In this document: piece by piece, positions 27,703 to 37,658 of the stretch
Layout: each line of letters begins with the position of its first letter
How positions within the stretch are numbered: the first letter of the stretch is position 1
Assembly (NCBI GenBank): GCA_963791145.1
Contig: CAWBRT010000027.1
Coordinates: forward strand, 269,956-333,955
Direction of reading: 5' to 3'
DNA: 64,000 bases
Source: CAWBRT01 sp963791145
Lineage (GTDB): Bacteria; Acidobacteriota; Terriglobia; Terriglobales; Acidobacteriaceae
Notes under the pieces: model-generated
The model's input: the letters and a program-made list of their open reading frames with translations, nothing else
Told to the model about the DNA's origin: nothing
Database searches by the model: none
Translations under genes and position numbers: made by a program

Positions 27703-30700
27703 ATCCGTCCCGGCTATTCATTCACCGGCCCGTGGCCACCACCCTGCTGACGGTGGCGATCGCCTTGGCCGGGGCCGTCGCCTTCAGCGTGTTGCCGGTA
27801 TCTCCGCTGCCGCAGGTTGATTTCCCCACCATCTCCGTCGGCGCCGCCCTGCCCGGCGCCAGCGCCGAAATCATGGCCGCTTCCGTCGCCACTCCGCTGG
27901 AGCGGCAGTTCGGCCACATCGCCGGCGTCACGGAAATGACCTCGACCAGTTCGCTTGGCAACACCGCCATCACCCTTCAGTTCGACCTCAACCGCAACAT
28001 CGATGGCGCGGCGCGCGACGTGGAAGCCGCCATCAACGCGGCGCGCACCTACCTGCCCGCCAATTTGCCCGCCAACCCCACCTACCGCAAGGTGAATCCG
28101 GCCGACTGCGCCGATCATGGTCATCGCCCTCACCTCGGACATCTACGACCGCGGCAAGCTCTACGACGAGGCCTCCACCATCATCCAGCAGAAGCTCTCG
28201 CAAATTCAGGGAGTGGGCCAGGTCACCACCGGCGGCGGCGCTCTGCCCTCCGTCCGCGTCGATGTGAATCCCACCCAGCTCAACAGCTACGGGCTCACGC
28301 TCGCCAGCGTTCAGTCGATGCTGAGCCTGCAAAATGCCCACCAGGCCCGCGGCCAGCTCTCCGACGGCATCGTCACTGCCGATATCATCACCAACGACCA
28401 GATCCGGTACGCCGCCGATTACAAGCCCCTCATCGTCGGCTACCACAACGGCGCCGCCGTCCGCCTCTCCGATGTCGCCAACGTGACCGATTCGGTGCAG
28501 AACATCCGTTCCGCCGGCTATCTCAACGGCAAGCCCGCCATCCCTATCATCATCTTCCGCCAGCCCGGCGCCAACATCATCCAGACGGTTGAAAACATTC
28601 GCAGCGAGCTGCCTTCCATCAAGGCCTCCATCCCCACGGGCATCGATACCACCATCGTCCTCGACCGCACCACCACCATTCGCGCCTCGGTGAAGGACGT
28701 AGAGCGCACGCTGCTCATTTCCATCTGCCTGGTGGTGGCCGTGGTGTTTCTTTTCCTGCGCAACCTGCGCGCCACGCTCATTCCCTCGGTCGCGGTGCCG
28801 GTTTCGCTGGTCGGCACCTTCGCGGTGATGTACCTGCTCGGTTACAGCCTCGACAATCTCTCGCTGATGGCCCTCACCATCTCCACCGGCTTCGTCGTGG
28901 ACGACGCCATCGTGGTTATGGAAAACATCACGCGCCACATCGAGAACGGCATGGAGCCCTACGCTGCCGCTCTCAAGGGCGCAAAGGAAATCGGCTTCAC
29001 CGTCTTCTCGATCAGCATGTCGCTGATCGCCGTCTTCATTCCCATTCTGCTGATGGGCGGCATTGTCGGGCGCCTTTTCCGCGAATTCGCCATCACGCTC
29101 TCGACGGCCATCATCGTGTCCATGGTCATCTCGCTCACCACCACGCCGGCCATGTGCGCGCATCTGCTCAAGCCGCGCGAAGAAAAGCACGGACGCCTGT
29201 ATCGACTCAGCGACAGGTTCTTCGCCGGGATGCTCTCCTTCTATCGGCGCTCGCTCCTCTGGGTGCTGGACAACTCCGTGCTCACGCTGACCGTGCTGGT
29301 GCTGGTCATCGCGCTCAACGTGGTGGTGGTTATGGTGATTCCCAAGGGCTTTTTCCCGCAGCAGGACACAGGGGTTATCTTCGGAGGCCTGCAAGGACCG
29401 CAGGACGCCTCGTTCGCGGTCATGAACGACTCCGTCCGGCGCCTGGTGACAGTCATCAAGAGCGACCCTGGAGTGGAGAACGTCGTCGGCTTTACCGGCG
29501 GTCAGGGCAACACGAACGGCGGCTTCATCTTCATGTCGCTTAAGCCGCTGGAGGAGCGCAAAGCCAGCGCCATGCAGATACTCGGCCGGCTGCGTCCCAA
29601 GATGATGGCCCTGCCCGTCGCTTCCGCATTCCTGCAGCCCGCCCAGGACCTCCGCATCGGCGGACGGGCGAGCAACGCCCTTTACCAGTACACGATTCAA
29701 TCGGACAACGTGCAGGATCTAACGCATTGGGGCCCCATCCTGCTGAGTGAGATGCGCAAGCTCCCAGGCTTCCAGGACGTTAACTCCGACCAGCAGAACG
29801 GCGGGCTTGACCAGTACCTCACTTACGACCGCACCACCGCCGCCCGCCTCGGCGTTACCACGCAAGGTCTCGACTCCGCCTTATACAGCGCGTTCGGTCA
29901 ACAGGAAGTCTCCATCATCTATACCCAGCTCAACCAGTATTACGTGGTGCTCGAAGATCGCGCCCCAGTTCTTGCAGACCCCCGAAGGACTGAAGTACAT
30001 CTACCTGAACTCGGCGAACGCCGGCAACGTGCCGCTCAGCGCCGTCGCCAGCACCCGCACCAACACCATCCCACTCTCCGTCAATCACACCAGTCTCTTC
30101 CCCTCGGTGACGGTCTCCTTCAACCTCAGTCCGGGCATTGCGCTCAGCGACGCCACCCGCGAGGTCGCCCAGATGCAGGCAGCGGCTGAACATGCCACAG
30201 ACCGTCCGCGGCTTCTTTGCCGGAACCGCTCAGGCCTACCAAGACTCGCTTGCCAGCGAGCCAATCCTCGTAGCCACTGCGTTGCTCGCCGTCTACATCG
30301 TGCTCGGCATCCTTTATGAGAGCCTGATGCACCCACTCACCATCATCTCCACGCTGCCATCGGCCAGCGTCGGAGCCATGCTGGCGCTGATGCTCTTCAA
30401 GATCGACCTCAACGTCATCTCCATCATCGGCATCATCCTGCTGATCGGCATCGTGAAGAAGAACGCCATTATGATGATCGACTTCGCCCTGGCCGCCGAG
30501 CGCAACGACGGCAAGTCCACCACCGATGCCATCTTCGAAGCATGCATGCTCCGCTTCCGCCCCATCCTGATGACCACCATGGCAGCCATCTTCGGCGCCC
30601 TGCCGCTGGCCTTCGGCACCGGCATAGGATCGGAGCTGCGCCGCCCTCTGGGAATCACCATTGTCGGCGGCCTCATTATGAGCCAGTTGCTCACTCTCTA

Positions 30701-30812
30701 CACCACTCCGGTCGTGTATCTGTTCCTCGACCGCCTGCGGCTTCGCATTCTGGGCAAGGAGCGCGACTCGCTCCCGCCTACCAACGGAAGCGTGCCGGAA
30801 GAATCCGTATAG
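27699..30812 (+). pseudogene. mdtC: RND pump subunit (MdtC type), frameshifts at three sites
   Basis: Begins ATGA-overlapped with the mdtB stop. The frame changes near 28110, 29960 and 30180. The central 690 residues are intact, including GFVVDDAIVVMENITRHIE (TM4 aspartates) and the periplasmic NTNGGFIFMSLKPLEER. The last part has GIVKKNAIMMIDFALAAER. MdtB and MdtC relatives form heteromeric pumps for bile salts, novobiocin and similar compounds. Some shifts could be sequencing errors, since no nonsense codon is seen here. Confidence 0.8.
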
Positions 30813-30823
30813 TCGGGGATAAC

Positions 30824-32447
30824 ATGAAAGAACCTAGAATTGAGATGCGTATGACCGACCTCAATCTTACACCGCGCTCCCTTCTGCTGGCCGCCACTGT
30901 GCTCTCGTGCGTGCTCACCGGATGCACGGTCGGCCCCAAGTATCACCCGCCCACGACACAGGCCCCGCCTGCCTACAAAGAGTCGCCTGCGAACGCCCCG
31001 CAGAAGCCTCCGGCGCCTCCGGCAACCACATCGACCGACCCGACCCTCGGCGGTCTCGGGGACTGGACCGTCGCCCAACCCCAGGATGCCTCGCTGCGCG
31101 GCAAATGGTGGGAGATCTACAGCGATCCTGAATTGAATGCACTCGAAGAGCAGCTCAACATCAACAACCAGAACATCAAGCAGTTCTTTGAGAACTTCAT
31201 GGCCGCTCGCGCCATTGTCCGCCAGGCGCATGCCCAGCTTTTTCCGACTGTGTCGACCGGGCCTTCCTGGTCGCGTTCGCGGAGCTCCTCCAATTTGCTC
31301 AACTCCACGGGCGCCTGTCGAATGCCACAGGAGCCGCCGGAAGGGCTCCGGTCACCACGAGCACGCTCATTGACCTGCCAGCCGAGGCCTCCTGGGAGCC
31401 CGATCTCTGGGGAAAAATACGCAATACAGTACGCCAGGCGCAGTACTCTGCCCAGCTCAGCGCCGCCGATCTTGAAAACGAACGCCTCACCGAGCAGGCC
31501 AGCTTGGCCATTTTGTTCTTCCAGCTTCGCGGGCAGGATGCCCTCCAGCAGATCCTCGACGCCACGGTTGCCGCCGATCAGAAGTCCCTTGACCTCGCAC
31601 GCGCTCAATATGAAACGGGGATTTCGGATCAGATCGCCGTCGTCCAGGCGCAGACCACCCTGCAGAGCGCACAGTCGCTGGCCACCAATCTTGGCATTGC
31701 GCGCGCCCAATACGAGCATGCCATCGCCGTCCTCATCGGCAAGATGGCATCGGATTTCTCAATTCCTGCCAGGCCGCTGCTCACAACGCCTCCACCCATC
31801 CCGATCGGCCTGCCCTCGCAAGCTGCTCGAGCGCCGTCCGGACATCGCTGCCGCCGAGCGCGCCATGGCTGCCGCCAATGCCCAAATCGGCATCGCCTAC
31901 GCCGCTTACTATCCCAGCCTGTCCCTCTCGGCAACCGGAGGGTTTGAAAGCTCGACCTGGAAGCACCTCCTCGACTGGCCCAGCCGCGTCTGGTCCGATC
32001 GGCCCCTCGGTTTCGGAGACCATCTTCGATGCCGGCCTGCGCCGCGCCACCGTCAACCAGTTCGTCGCCACCTACAACGCTAATCTGGCCGCGTACCGTC
32101 AAACCGTGCTCACTGCCTTCCAGCAGGTGGAAGATGCACTCGCTACTCTCCGCATCCTCACCCAGCAGATTCAGCAGCAGCACCAGGCGGTCGAATCCGC
32201 CAGAGTTGCTCTCGATCTGGAGACGAAGCGCTACGAAACTGGCCTCGACCCCTACATTAACGTGGTTATCCAGCAGAACACCCTGCTCGCCGCCCAGCAA
32301 ATCCTGGCCCAGATCGAAATCCAGCGCGTAACCGCCTCCGTGCAGCTCATCGAAGCTCTCGGTGGAGGCTGGGACAGCTCACAACTGCCCACCCCGCAGC
32401 AGGTCAGCGCGAAACCGGAGAAAGCAGATACGGCATTACAGCAATAG
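30824..32447 (+). pseudogene. Outer-membrane efflux lipoprotein (NodT/OprM type), several frameshifts
   Basis: Starts MKEPRIEMRM 11 nt after mdtC. The lipoprotein signal ends LTGCTVGPKYHPP. Outer-membrane efflux-protein repeats follow (WWEIYSDPELNALEEQLNINN; ARAQYETGISDQIAVVQAQ; LERRPDIAAAERAMAAANAQIGIAYAAYYPS; TVLTAFQQVEDALATLRIL; LIEALGGGWD). Frame changes occur near 31300, 31830 and 32010. Length across the shifts (about 540 residues) is normal, so nothing large is missing. It would be the exit duct of the operon's pump. Confidence 0.78.
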
Positions 32448-32693
32448 CGATTTGCAAGCCAGTGAGTGCGCAAAAGAAGCAGCCGTCGAAGGAGCGGGTA
32501 GCAAACGTGCACTTTGGTGCGCGAGCAACAGGCTAAGAGTCCTGGTCTTTACGGCGGTACCACAGTTGCTGTAGCCAAGATCTTTAGAAAGTGCACGCCG
32601 TCAGAAAGCTGCAGCCCCTCGAAGAAGACATAAGACCAACGCCATTAGCGACCTCGCTGATTTGTTGCCGAGCCCTGTTCACCGGCGGATTGT

Positions 32694-32993
32694 TCAGTGC
32701 CAGCGTTGCCTGTGCCGTTTAAGCCACCAGCAGGGAGGATTCCAGTGCGACGCTGCGTACTGCGGGAACATGGCCCGCGAGCAGTTCTCGTCCGCCGTCC
32801 CGATGTAGTCGTACTCGGCCTTCCCACCCTTGAGCGATGTTGTCAGATACTGCTCGATCGGGACACTCCCCACCCCCACGCCCCGCACCAGCCGTGTCTC
32901 AAAAACGATACAGTCCGCGGCGTATAAAAGCGCCAAGCTGATCAGCAGGTACTTCGCTGTTTGTCTAAGGTTTCGCAGGAAGTGGGTTCGCAT
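32694..32993 (-). CDS. Small membrane-anchored hypothetical protein
   Basis: 99 residues: a basic N-terminus (MRTHFLRNLRQTAKY), one hydrophobic segment (LLISLALLYAADCIVF), then a polar domain with YDYIGTADENC and PCWWLKRHRQRWH. The final Cys-Trp-Trp segment and the YxxTxxENC pattern recall small Acidobacteria-specific proteins of unknown function, a family I know only by appearance. No partner gene is adjacent and the ribosome-binding site is weak. Confidence 0.5.
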   Translation of the reverse strand: MRTHFLRNLRQTAKYLLISLALLYAADCIVFETRLVRGVGVGSVPIEQYLTTSLKGGKAEYDYIGTADENCSRAMFPQYAASHWNPPCWWLKRHRQRWH

Positions 32994-33943
32994 TGCAGGC
33001 TGCGCAAGAACAAAAACTTAGGTACGCTAATGAGTATCAAACGCGGCGTTTAGCAGAACGCGAGTTAAGCGCCGCTTGCCGTCAATTGACAAACTCGACT
33101 ACCGCCCAAAGCGTATGTCCACATTCGCCGAGTTCGCGGCACTGTGGCAGACGCGGACTACCTGCCAGTATAACCCTAGTATCCTGCCGACCGTGGAATC
33201 GAATCTGAAGACACACTCGGTGCCTAAACTCGACAGGAGCCGTCCGAGACTTTCTTTTGGATCATTGCTGACAAGCTGTGGCCACGACAGGCAGCAGATC
33301 ATCTCCAATGTCCCCCTAAATCGCGTTCTGGGAAATCAGAGCTGTTGCCCCTGCCCACGGCTGATTTCCCAGAACCGGACTTCGGGACCGTTCGACGAAT
33401 TCGCCTGTACTGGATAAGTCAAACCAGTCAAGTAATGCTCCGGTGCAGGGTAAAAGGATTGTTTCCGTGTCACCCATGGCTGGGGCAATTGGCGCAGTAA
33501 AAGTGCTGGCGGGCCATTTTACTCCCGCACCGATTGCAGGCGGATGCGCTCGGCACAATGCTCGGCGGCACTGAAGATGCTGAGGAAGGGCGCAGGAAAA
33601 GCAGCCAGCGCAACCGCCTCCAAGCCTTTAAGTTCTTCGCGTGCCTGGAGTTTCACCTTGGCAACCACTCCGCGCTCTTTGTCAGAGCCATTCTCCGCAG
33701 ATCGAACCCGTCTTGCTTGGCCGGCAAACTTTCTTCTGTTGTAAGCAAATTGTAAAAATCAACTCCTCCGCCTCAGTCGCAACAGCTTTTCTGCCCCAGT
33801 CGGGTTCGAACTGAACGGAGATTGGGCTCGACCCCATTTTGCTCTGGCGTGCCTGCCTGTGTGCCTTGAATTAGCGGCTATGCGCTTGCTCGTTACACAT
33901 TAAACGCACACAGGGGGTCGGCACGGCAATACAAGCGAGGATT
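32994..33943. other. 950-bp gap without a convincing gene
   Basis: No family-like frame is seen. It contains the inverted repeat at 33326-33374 and the promoter region for the DUF2844/DUF3443 pair. GAGG lies just before 33944. Confidence 0.4.
33326..33374. repeat. 14-bp perfect inverted repeat linked to a dispersed CCCAGAAC..TTCGGGACC motif
   Basis: TTCTGGGAAATCAG at 33326-33339 pairs with CTGATTTCCCAGAA at 33361-33374 over a 21-nt loop. The right arm runs into CCGGACTTCGGGACCG, whose relatives occur at about 62637-62660 (CCCAGAACGCGGTTTCGGG) and 62527-62550. A short dispersed repeat or a non-autonomous element is likely. Confidence 0.45.
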
Positions 33944-34453
33944 ATGAACCACGACATTTGGAACCGGCTTCAGTCGACGGCACGCGCTGTTTTAGTAGGC
34001 GGGCTCATCTTTTCGTCCCTTCTGCTCCCTTCCTGGGCCGCGGCGGCCTTGGGAGGGGACCTCAACTCGGTTGACGCCGACCAGCAGCAGATGAAGGCCA
34101 CTAAGCGGGCAGTGCAAGCAAACGACTCGAAGTACACCGTCCACGAAATCACGACCCCCTACGGCACCGTCGTGCGCGAATATGTCTCGCCCGATGGTAA
34201 CGTTTTCGGGGTGGCTTGGCGTGGGCCTTTTCTGCCCAACTTCCAGCAAATTCTCGGCACGTCCTACCAACAGTTCGCGCAAGCCACTCAACAGGGTAAG
34301 AACTCATATCCCCAGCGTTCCCGCAACGCTCCGGTGGTCATAGAACAGCCCGATCTGGTGGTGCACTCAGCTGGCCATACGCGCGCCTATTCTGGGCAGG
34401 CCTATCTGCCGGCATTGATTCCACAGGGCGTTGATGTGAAGGAAGTACGGTAA
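33944..34453 (+). CDS. DUF2844 domain protein, exported
   Basis: 169 residues. Signal peptide with hydrophobic core VLVGGLIFSSLLLPSWAAA, then the DUF2844 domain: ALGGDLNSVDADQQQMKAT, YTVHEITTPYGTVVREYVSP, VFGVAWRGPFLPNFQQILG. The function of the family is unknown; members are exported and regularly sit next to DUF3443 genes, as here. GAGG precedes the ATG. The stop is 9 nt before the DUF3443 start, so the two are an operon. Confidence 0.85.
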   Translation: MNHDIWNRLQSTARAVLVGGLIFSSLLLPSWAAAALGGDLNSVDADQQQMKATKRAVQANDSKYTVHEITTPYGTVVREYVSPDGNVFGVAWRGPFLPNFQQILGTSYQQFAQATQQGKNSYPQRSRNAPVVIEQPDLVVHSAGHTRAYSGQAYLPALIPQGVDVKEVR

Positions 34454-34462
34454 GGGGGAGAC

Positions 34463-35893
34463 GTGAGAAGAATCGTGCTTGTTTTTGTGGCTTCGGGGCT
34501 TCTGTTCGCGGTAGGTTGCGGCGGCAATGCTAGTAGCAGTAACAGTACTTCCGGGACCAATGGAGGCGTATCGAGCGCGGGCGGCAATTCGATTGTGGCC
34601 TCCGGAGGCAACGTCGCCCCGCTGATCGTCGATGCTGGGCCGGTTCCCGCTACGAACCCACAGGCCAATGTAGCGTTTACGACCGTTACCGTCTGCGTTC
34701 CAGGATCAACGACCAATTGCCAGACGGTCGACCATATCGCAGTTGACACCGGGTCCAGCGGTCTCCGAATCCCTTACTCAGTGCTTAATCCAACTCTCGT
34801 AGCGCAGCTACAGAATGTAAACGGCGCGAGCGCCCCCTTCGCCGAGTGCATTCAGTTTCTAGACAACAGTTTTTTCTGGGGGTCGGTGAGATTTGCCGAT
34901 GTGAAGATGGGCGGCTCCGGCAACAACAATGAAGCGGCCAGTTCGGTTCCAATCCACGTAATGGGAGATCCTGCGCTGCCCTCGGGATCTGCGATCCCAA
35001 GCAGTTGCTCCAACACGACCACTCTGGGCGGTCGGCAGATTTCTGGAACCGAAGAGGATACGGTGGGCACTCTAGGTGCGAACGGCCTGCTCGGAGTAGG
35101 TAATTTTCAGTATGACTGTGACGTGTTCGGAGTTGGCAATCCCTGTACTGCTGCCGGCACTCTACCTGCCGGCACCTATTACAGCTGTTCGGGAGGGAGC
35201 TGCACGAACACCAGCTTGGCCGTCTCGTTGGCACAACAGCTCCGTAATCCTGTTTCAATGTTCGCCTCAGACAATAATGGCGTGATCCTTGAACTACCAG
35301 CGATTCCTGTTGGTGGCCAGACAGGCGTCGCTTTGGGCCAAGGCTCGCTGATTTTCGGAATTGGCACGCAATCGAACAATGCGCTCAGCAACGGCGCAAC
35401 GGTGTTGGCCCTCGATCCCAACATCAACGACCCGGCGTGGGGCGGATTTGCAACCGTGTTCAATGGAGTGTCATATCCTAATTCACTCTCGGCCTTTGGT
35501 GGGAGCTTCATCGACAGTGGTTCCAATGGCATTTTCTTTCTAGACCAGCCCACTTCAGCCATACCGGACTGCTTAGGCTCAGGCTCCGTTGGCGGATTCT
35601 ACTGCCCCGGATCTACCCTGACCCTGAGCGCAACCAATCAAGCGATCAACGGTAACAGCCGCGGGGTACAGTTCAGCGTAAGCAATGCCAGCACGTTGCT
35701 GTCGGGGAGCTTCAGCGCTTTCAGTGACCTCGCTGGGCCGAATACTGGCGGAAGCCCCAATTCCAGCACGCAAGCAGCCGACGGATTTTTCGATTGGGGC
35801 CTGTCTTTCTTCTACGGCCGAAATGTCTACGCAGCGATCCAAGGAGTGACTCCACCGGCCGGTGTCCAGCCGGGTCCGTTTTGGGCGTATTAA
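34463..35893 (+). CDS. DUF3443 protein, lipoprotein with two aspartic-protease-like motifs
   Basis: 476 residues from a GTG with AAGGGGGAG upstream. The N-terminal signal ends in AVGC (Cys19, probable lipobox), followed by a Ser/Gly/Asn-rich linker. D95-TGSSG (IAVDTGSSGLRIP) and D351-SGSNG (SFIDSGSNGIFFLD) resemble the paired D(T/S)G sites of pepsin-like enzymes. Cysteines are frequent (for example SCSNTT, FQYDCDVFGVGNPC, YYSCSGGSC), suiting a periplasmic disulfide-bonded fold. The family has no assigned function. Co-encoded with the DUF2844 protein, possibly a substrate, inhibitor or partner. Confidence 0.85.
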   Translation: MRRIVLVFVASGLLFAVGCGGNASSSNSTSGTNGGVSSAGGNSIVASGGNVAPLIVDAGPVPATNPQANVAFTTVTVCVPGSTTNCQTVDHIAVDTGSSGLRIPYSVLNPTLVAQLQNVNGASAPFAECIQFLDNSFFWGSVRFADVKMGGSGNNNEAASSVPIHVMGDPALPSGSAIPSSCSNTTTLGGRQISGTEEDTVGTLGANGLLGVGNFQYDCDVFGVGNPCTAAGTLPAGTYYSCSGGSCTNTSLAVSLAQQLRNPVSMFASDNNGVILELPAIPVGGQTGVALGQGSLIFGIGTQSNNALSNGATVLALDPNINDPAWGGFATVFNGVSYPNSLSAFGGSFIDSGSNGIFFLDQPTSAIPDCLGSGSVGGFYCPGSTLTLSATNQAINGNSRGVQFSVSNASTLLSGSFSAFSDLAGPNTGGSPNSSTQAADGFFDWGLSFFYGRNVYAAIQGVTPPAGVQPGPFWAY

Positions 35894-36574
35894 ATGAAAA
35901 AAAAAGGTGTAGGAGGGTGAGTAATGGCTAAGGACTGGTGATTAGTGCAGGCGACGTCATCTCCGCACACGGCTTGGGCGTACTACTAAGCTCCGGTCTT
36001 TTGGCGTGAACTGGCAATGCCAGAACACAATTCGCTTTTACTGGAGGGCCATTGAGCACCCCGTTTTATAGACGATCTTCGTGCAATTGGGCAACTTAGG
36101 AGGATAGAACGGTGATTACTTGGCAAAGCCAATTTTTGAGACATTGTGGGCTGAGCGATTCACTTTGGACGTGGACGCCGACGAAGCAACGACTCATTAC
36201 TCAATCTCACGATGGGTTAATACATGCAGGCTGGCTATCTCAATTGCCGCAAGCGGTTCAGACCCGTTGGTTATTGCGAAGGAAGTCGTGGAAGAAGCGG
36301 ACGACATGACCCACATTCACAACTAATGAAATCAGCTCTTCGTGAGTACGAGGTTGTCTACACGGGCTGGACCCATTACGATGCCCACAATGGTGACCGT
36401 CTCCAAATCGATTTTGAAATAGAAGTTGCCGGATCTCGGCGCCATAACCCTTACAGCTCCCGGCGTAAGTGGAGGCGGGAGCGGATGGGGAAGCATTGAG
36501 GATAACAAGCACACATCTGTTGCGATTGTTCCCTCGTGACGCGACGTTTCGGAAGTACACCAGTCTGAACTGCT
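35894..36574. other. Gap with one doubtful small frame
   Basis: Apart from the frame at 36120-36326, no gene is supported. An A-run follows the DUF3443 stop (35897-35905) without a clear hairpin. TonB and DUF3443 transcription converge here. Confidence 0.35.
36120..36326 (+). CDS. Possible small acidic hypothetical protein
   Basis: 68 residues (PIFETLWAERFTLDVDADEA...VIAKEVVEEADDMTHIHN) with protein-like composition. AGGAGG at 36098-36103 is 8 nt before a GTG (36112) that opens a different frame, whereas this frame starts with TTG 16 nt away. Either the gene begins at the GTG and shifts frame at once, or it is spurious. No family recognised. Confidence 0.3.
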   Translation: MAKPIFETLWAERFTLDVDADEATTHYSISRWVNTCRLAISIAASGSDPLVIAKEVVEEADDMTHIHN

Positions 36575-37348
36575 CTACCCCCCGGACATTGTGAAGTTGA
36601 TATTGATCTGCGTATCGACTTCGACTGGTTCACCGTTCAAGAGATAGGGTTTGTAGCGCCACTGCTTAACGGCATCCATTGCTGCCTGCACGAGAAGCGG
36701 CGAGCCGCTTTTGACGTGCAGGTCCCGCACGGAGCCGTCTTTGCCAATCACCGCCAGCAATACCACGATCCCCTGAATATAAGCTTGGCGAGCCAGCGGG
36801 GGATATTGAGGCCTGACGTTGTAGGTCAGGTTTCCCGCCGCTACGCCGGAGGAAATGCGCACCTTTTGCGGCGGCGGAAGCTCCGGCACGACGAGTTTCG
36901 GAGGCGCGGGTCCGGTCCCAGTGCCACCCAACACTCCCCCAAGAACTCCGCCGGGCACTCCTCCGGGGATTCCCCCAACCACTCCGCCGACGACCCCTGT
37001 AACGGGTGGAGGCGGCGCCTCGGGCTCTTTGGGCATGATGATCTCTTTCGGGATAGCCGTGGGCGTCCGCAACCGGGTGGTTTCCGGTTCGGGCGTAGTA
37101 TGCGCCTTGACTGGAGTTGTATTGACCCGATGCGGAGCTGCAATCCCAGCCGGAGGTGGCGGAGGGGGTGGCGCGTATATCAGCGTCATCACTTCCGGCT
37201 TAGGCAATGTGTTTGTGTAAAGCAGTGGAACCAAGAACAGCAACCCGACGCCGAGCGATTGCAAGGCAAACGAAGCCGCTGTCGTCCAGAGACTGCGCTT
37301 TTGCGGCCATCCGCTCGATTCGAGGAGACTGTTTTCAAACATGGGCAC
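36575..37348 (-). CDS. tonB: TonB-family energy-transducing protein
   Basis: 257 residues: one N-terminal TM helix (SLGVGLLFLVPLLYTNTL), a proline-rich periplasmic spacer (YAPPPPPPPAG; PEAPPPP), a Gly-Val repeat (GGVVGGIPGGVPGGVLGG), and the TonB C-terminal domain (YPPLARQAYIQGIVVLLAVIGKDGSV... AVKQWRYKPYLLNGEPVEV). It couples inner-membrane proton motive force to outer-membrane receptors, here perhaps the Oar-like receptor at 41-44 kb. Start is GTG 37348 or, more likely, ATG 37342. No exbB/exbD is next to it. Confidence 0.88.
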   Translation of the reverse strand: MPMFENSLLESSGWPQKRSLWTTAASFALQSLGVGLLFLVPLLYTNTLPKPEVMTLIYAPPPPPPPAGIAAPHRVNTTPVKAHTTPEPETTRLRTPTAIPKEIIMPKEPEAPPPPVTGVVGGVVGGIPGGVPGGVLGGVLGGTGTGPAPPKLVVPELPPPQKVRISSGVAAGNLTYNVRPQYPPLARQAYIQGIVVLLAVIGKDGSVRDLHVKSGSPLLVQAAMDAVKQWRYKPYLLNGEPVEVDTQININFTMSGG

Positions 37349-37658
37349 GGCCCCGAGTCCTGCTTCCGAATAGACACTACATTAAACCCTGTCGGATCAC
37401 GGGACACTCGGGGCAATATTCTGCTGTCTGACGGGAAGGGGGCATTCTCCAAGACGGCAAGATGCAGCTGTACGTTGCATACGTTCGACCAAGGTTTCAG
37501 CTCTGTGTCAGAGATGCCTCACAGTTTACAAATTCTTTACAACTACCTCCCGCGTCCTTGGTGCCGGTGGAGGGTTTATGGGATGGACACATTCTCGCTC
37601 CAGACTTGTGGAAAGTAAAATCCACGTGTGCTCGCACAGCACTGAATAGTGTGGCCTG

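Noticed and set aside
28033..29700. A 555-codon open frame on the minus strand within the mdtC-like gene
   Set aside because: It is antisense to a clear RND pump and is very rich in Asp/His/Gly/Gln, the usual composition of a shadow frame in GC-rich coding DNA.
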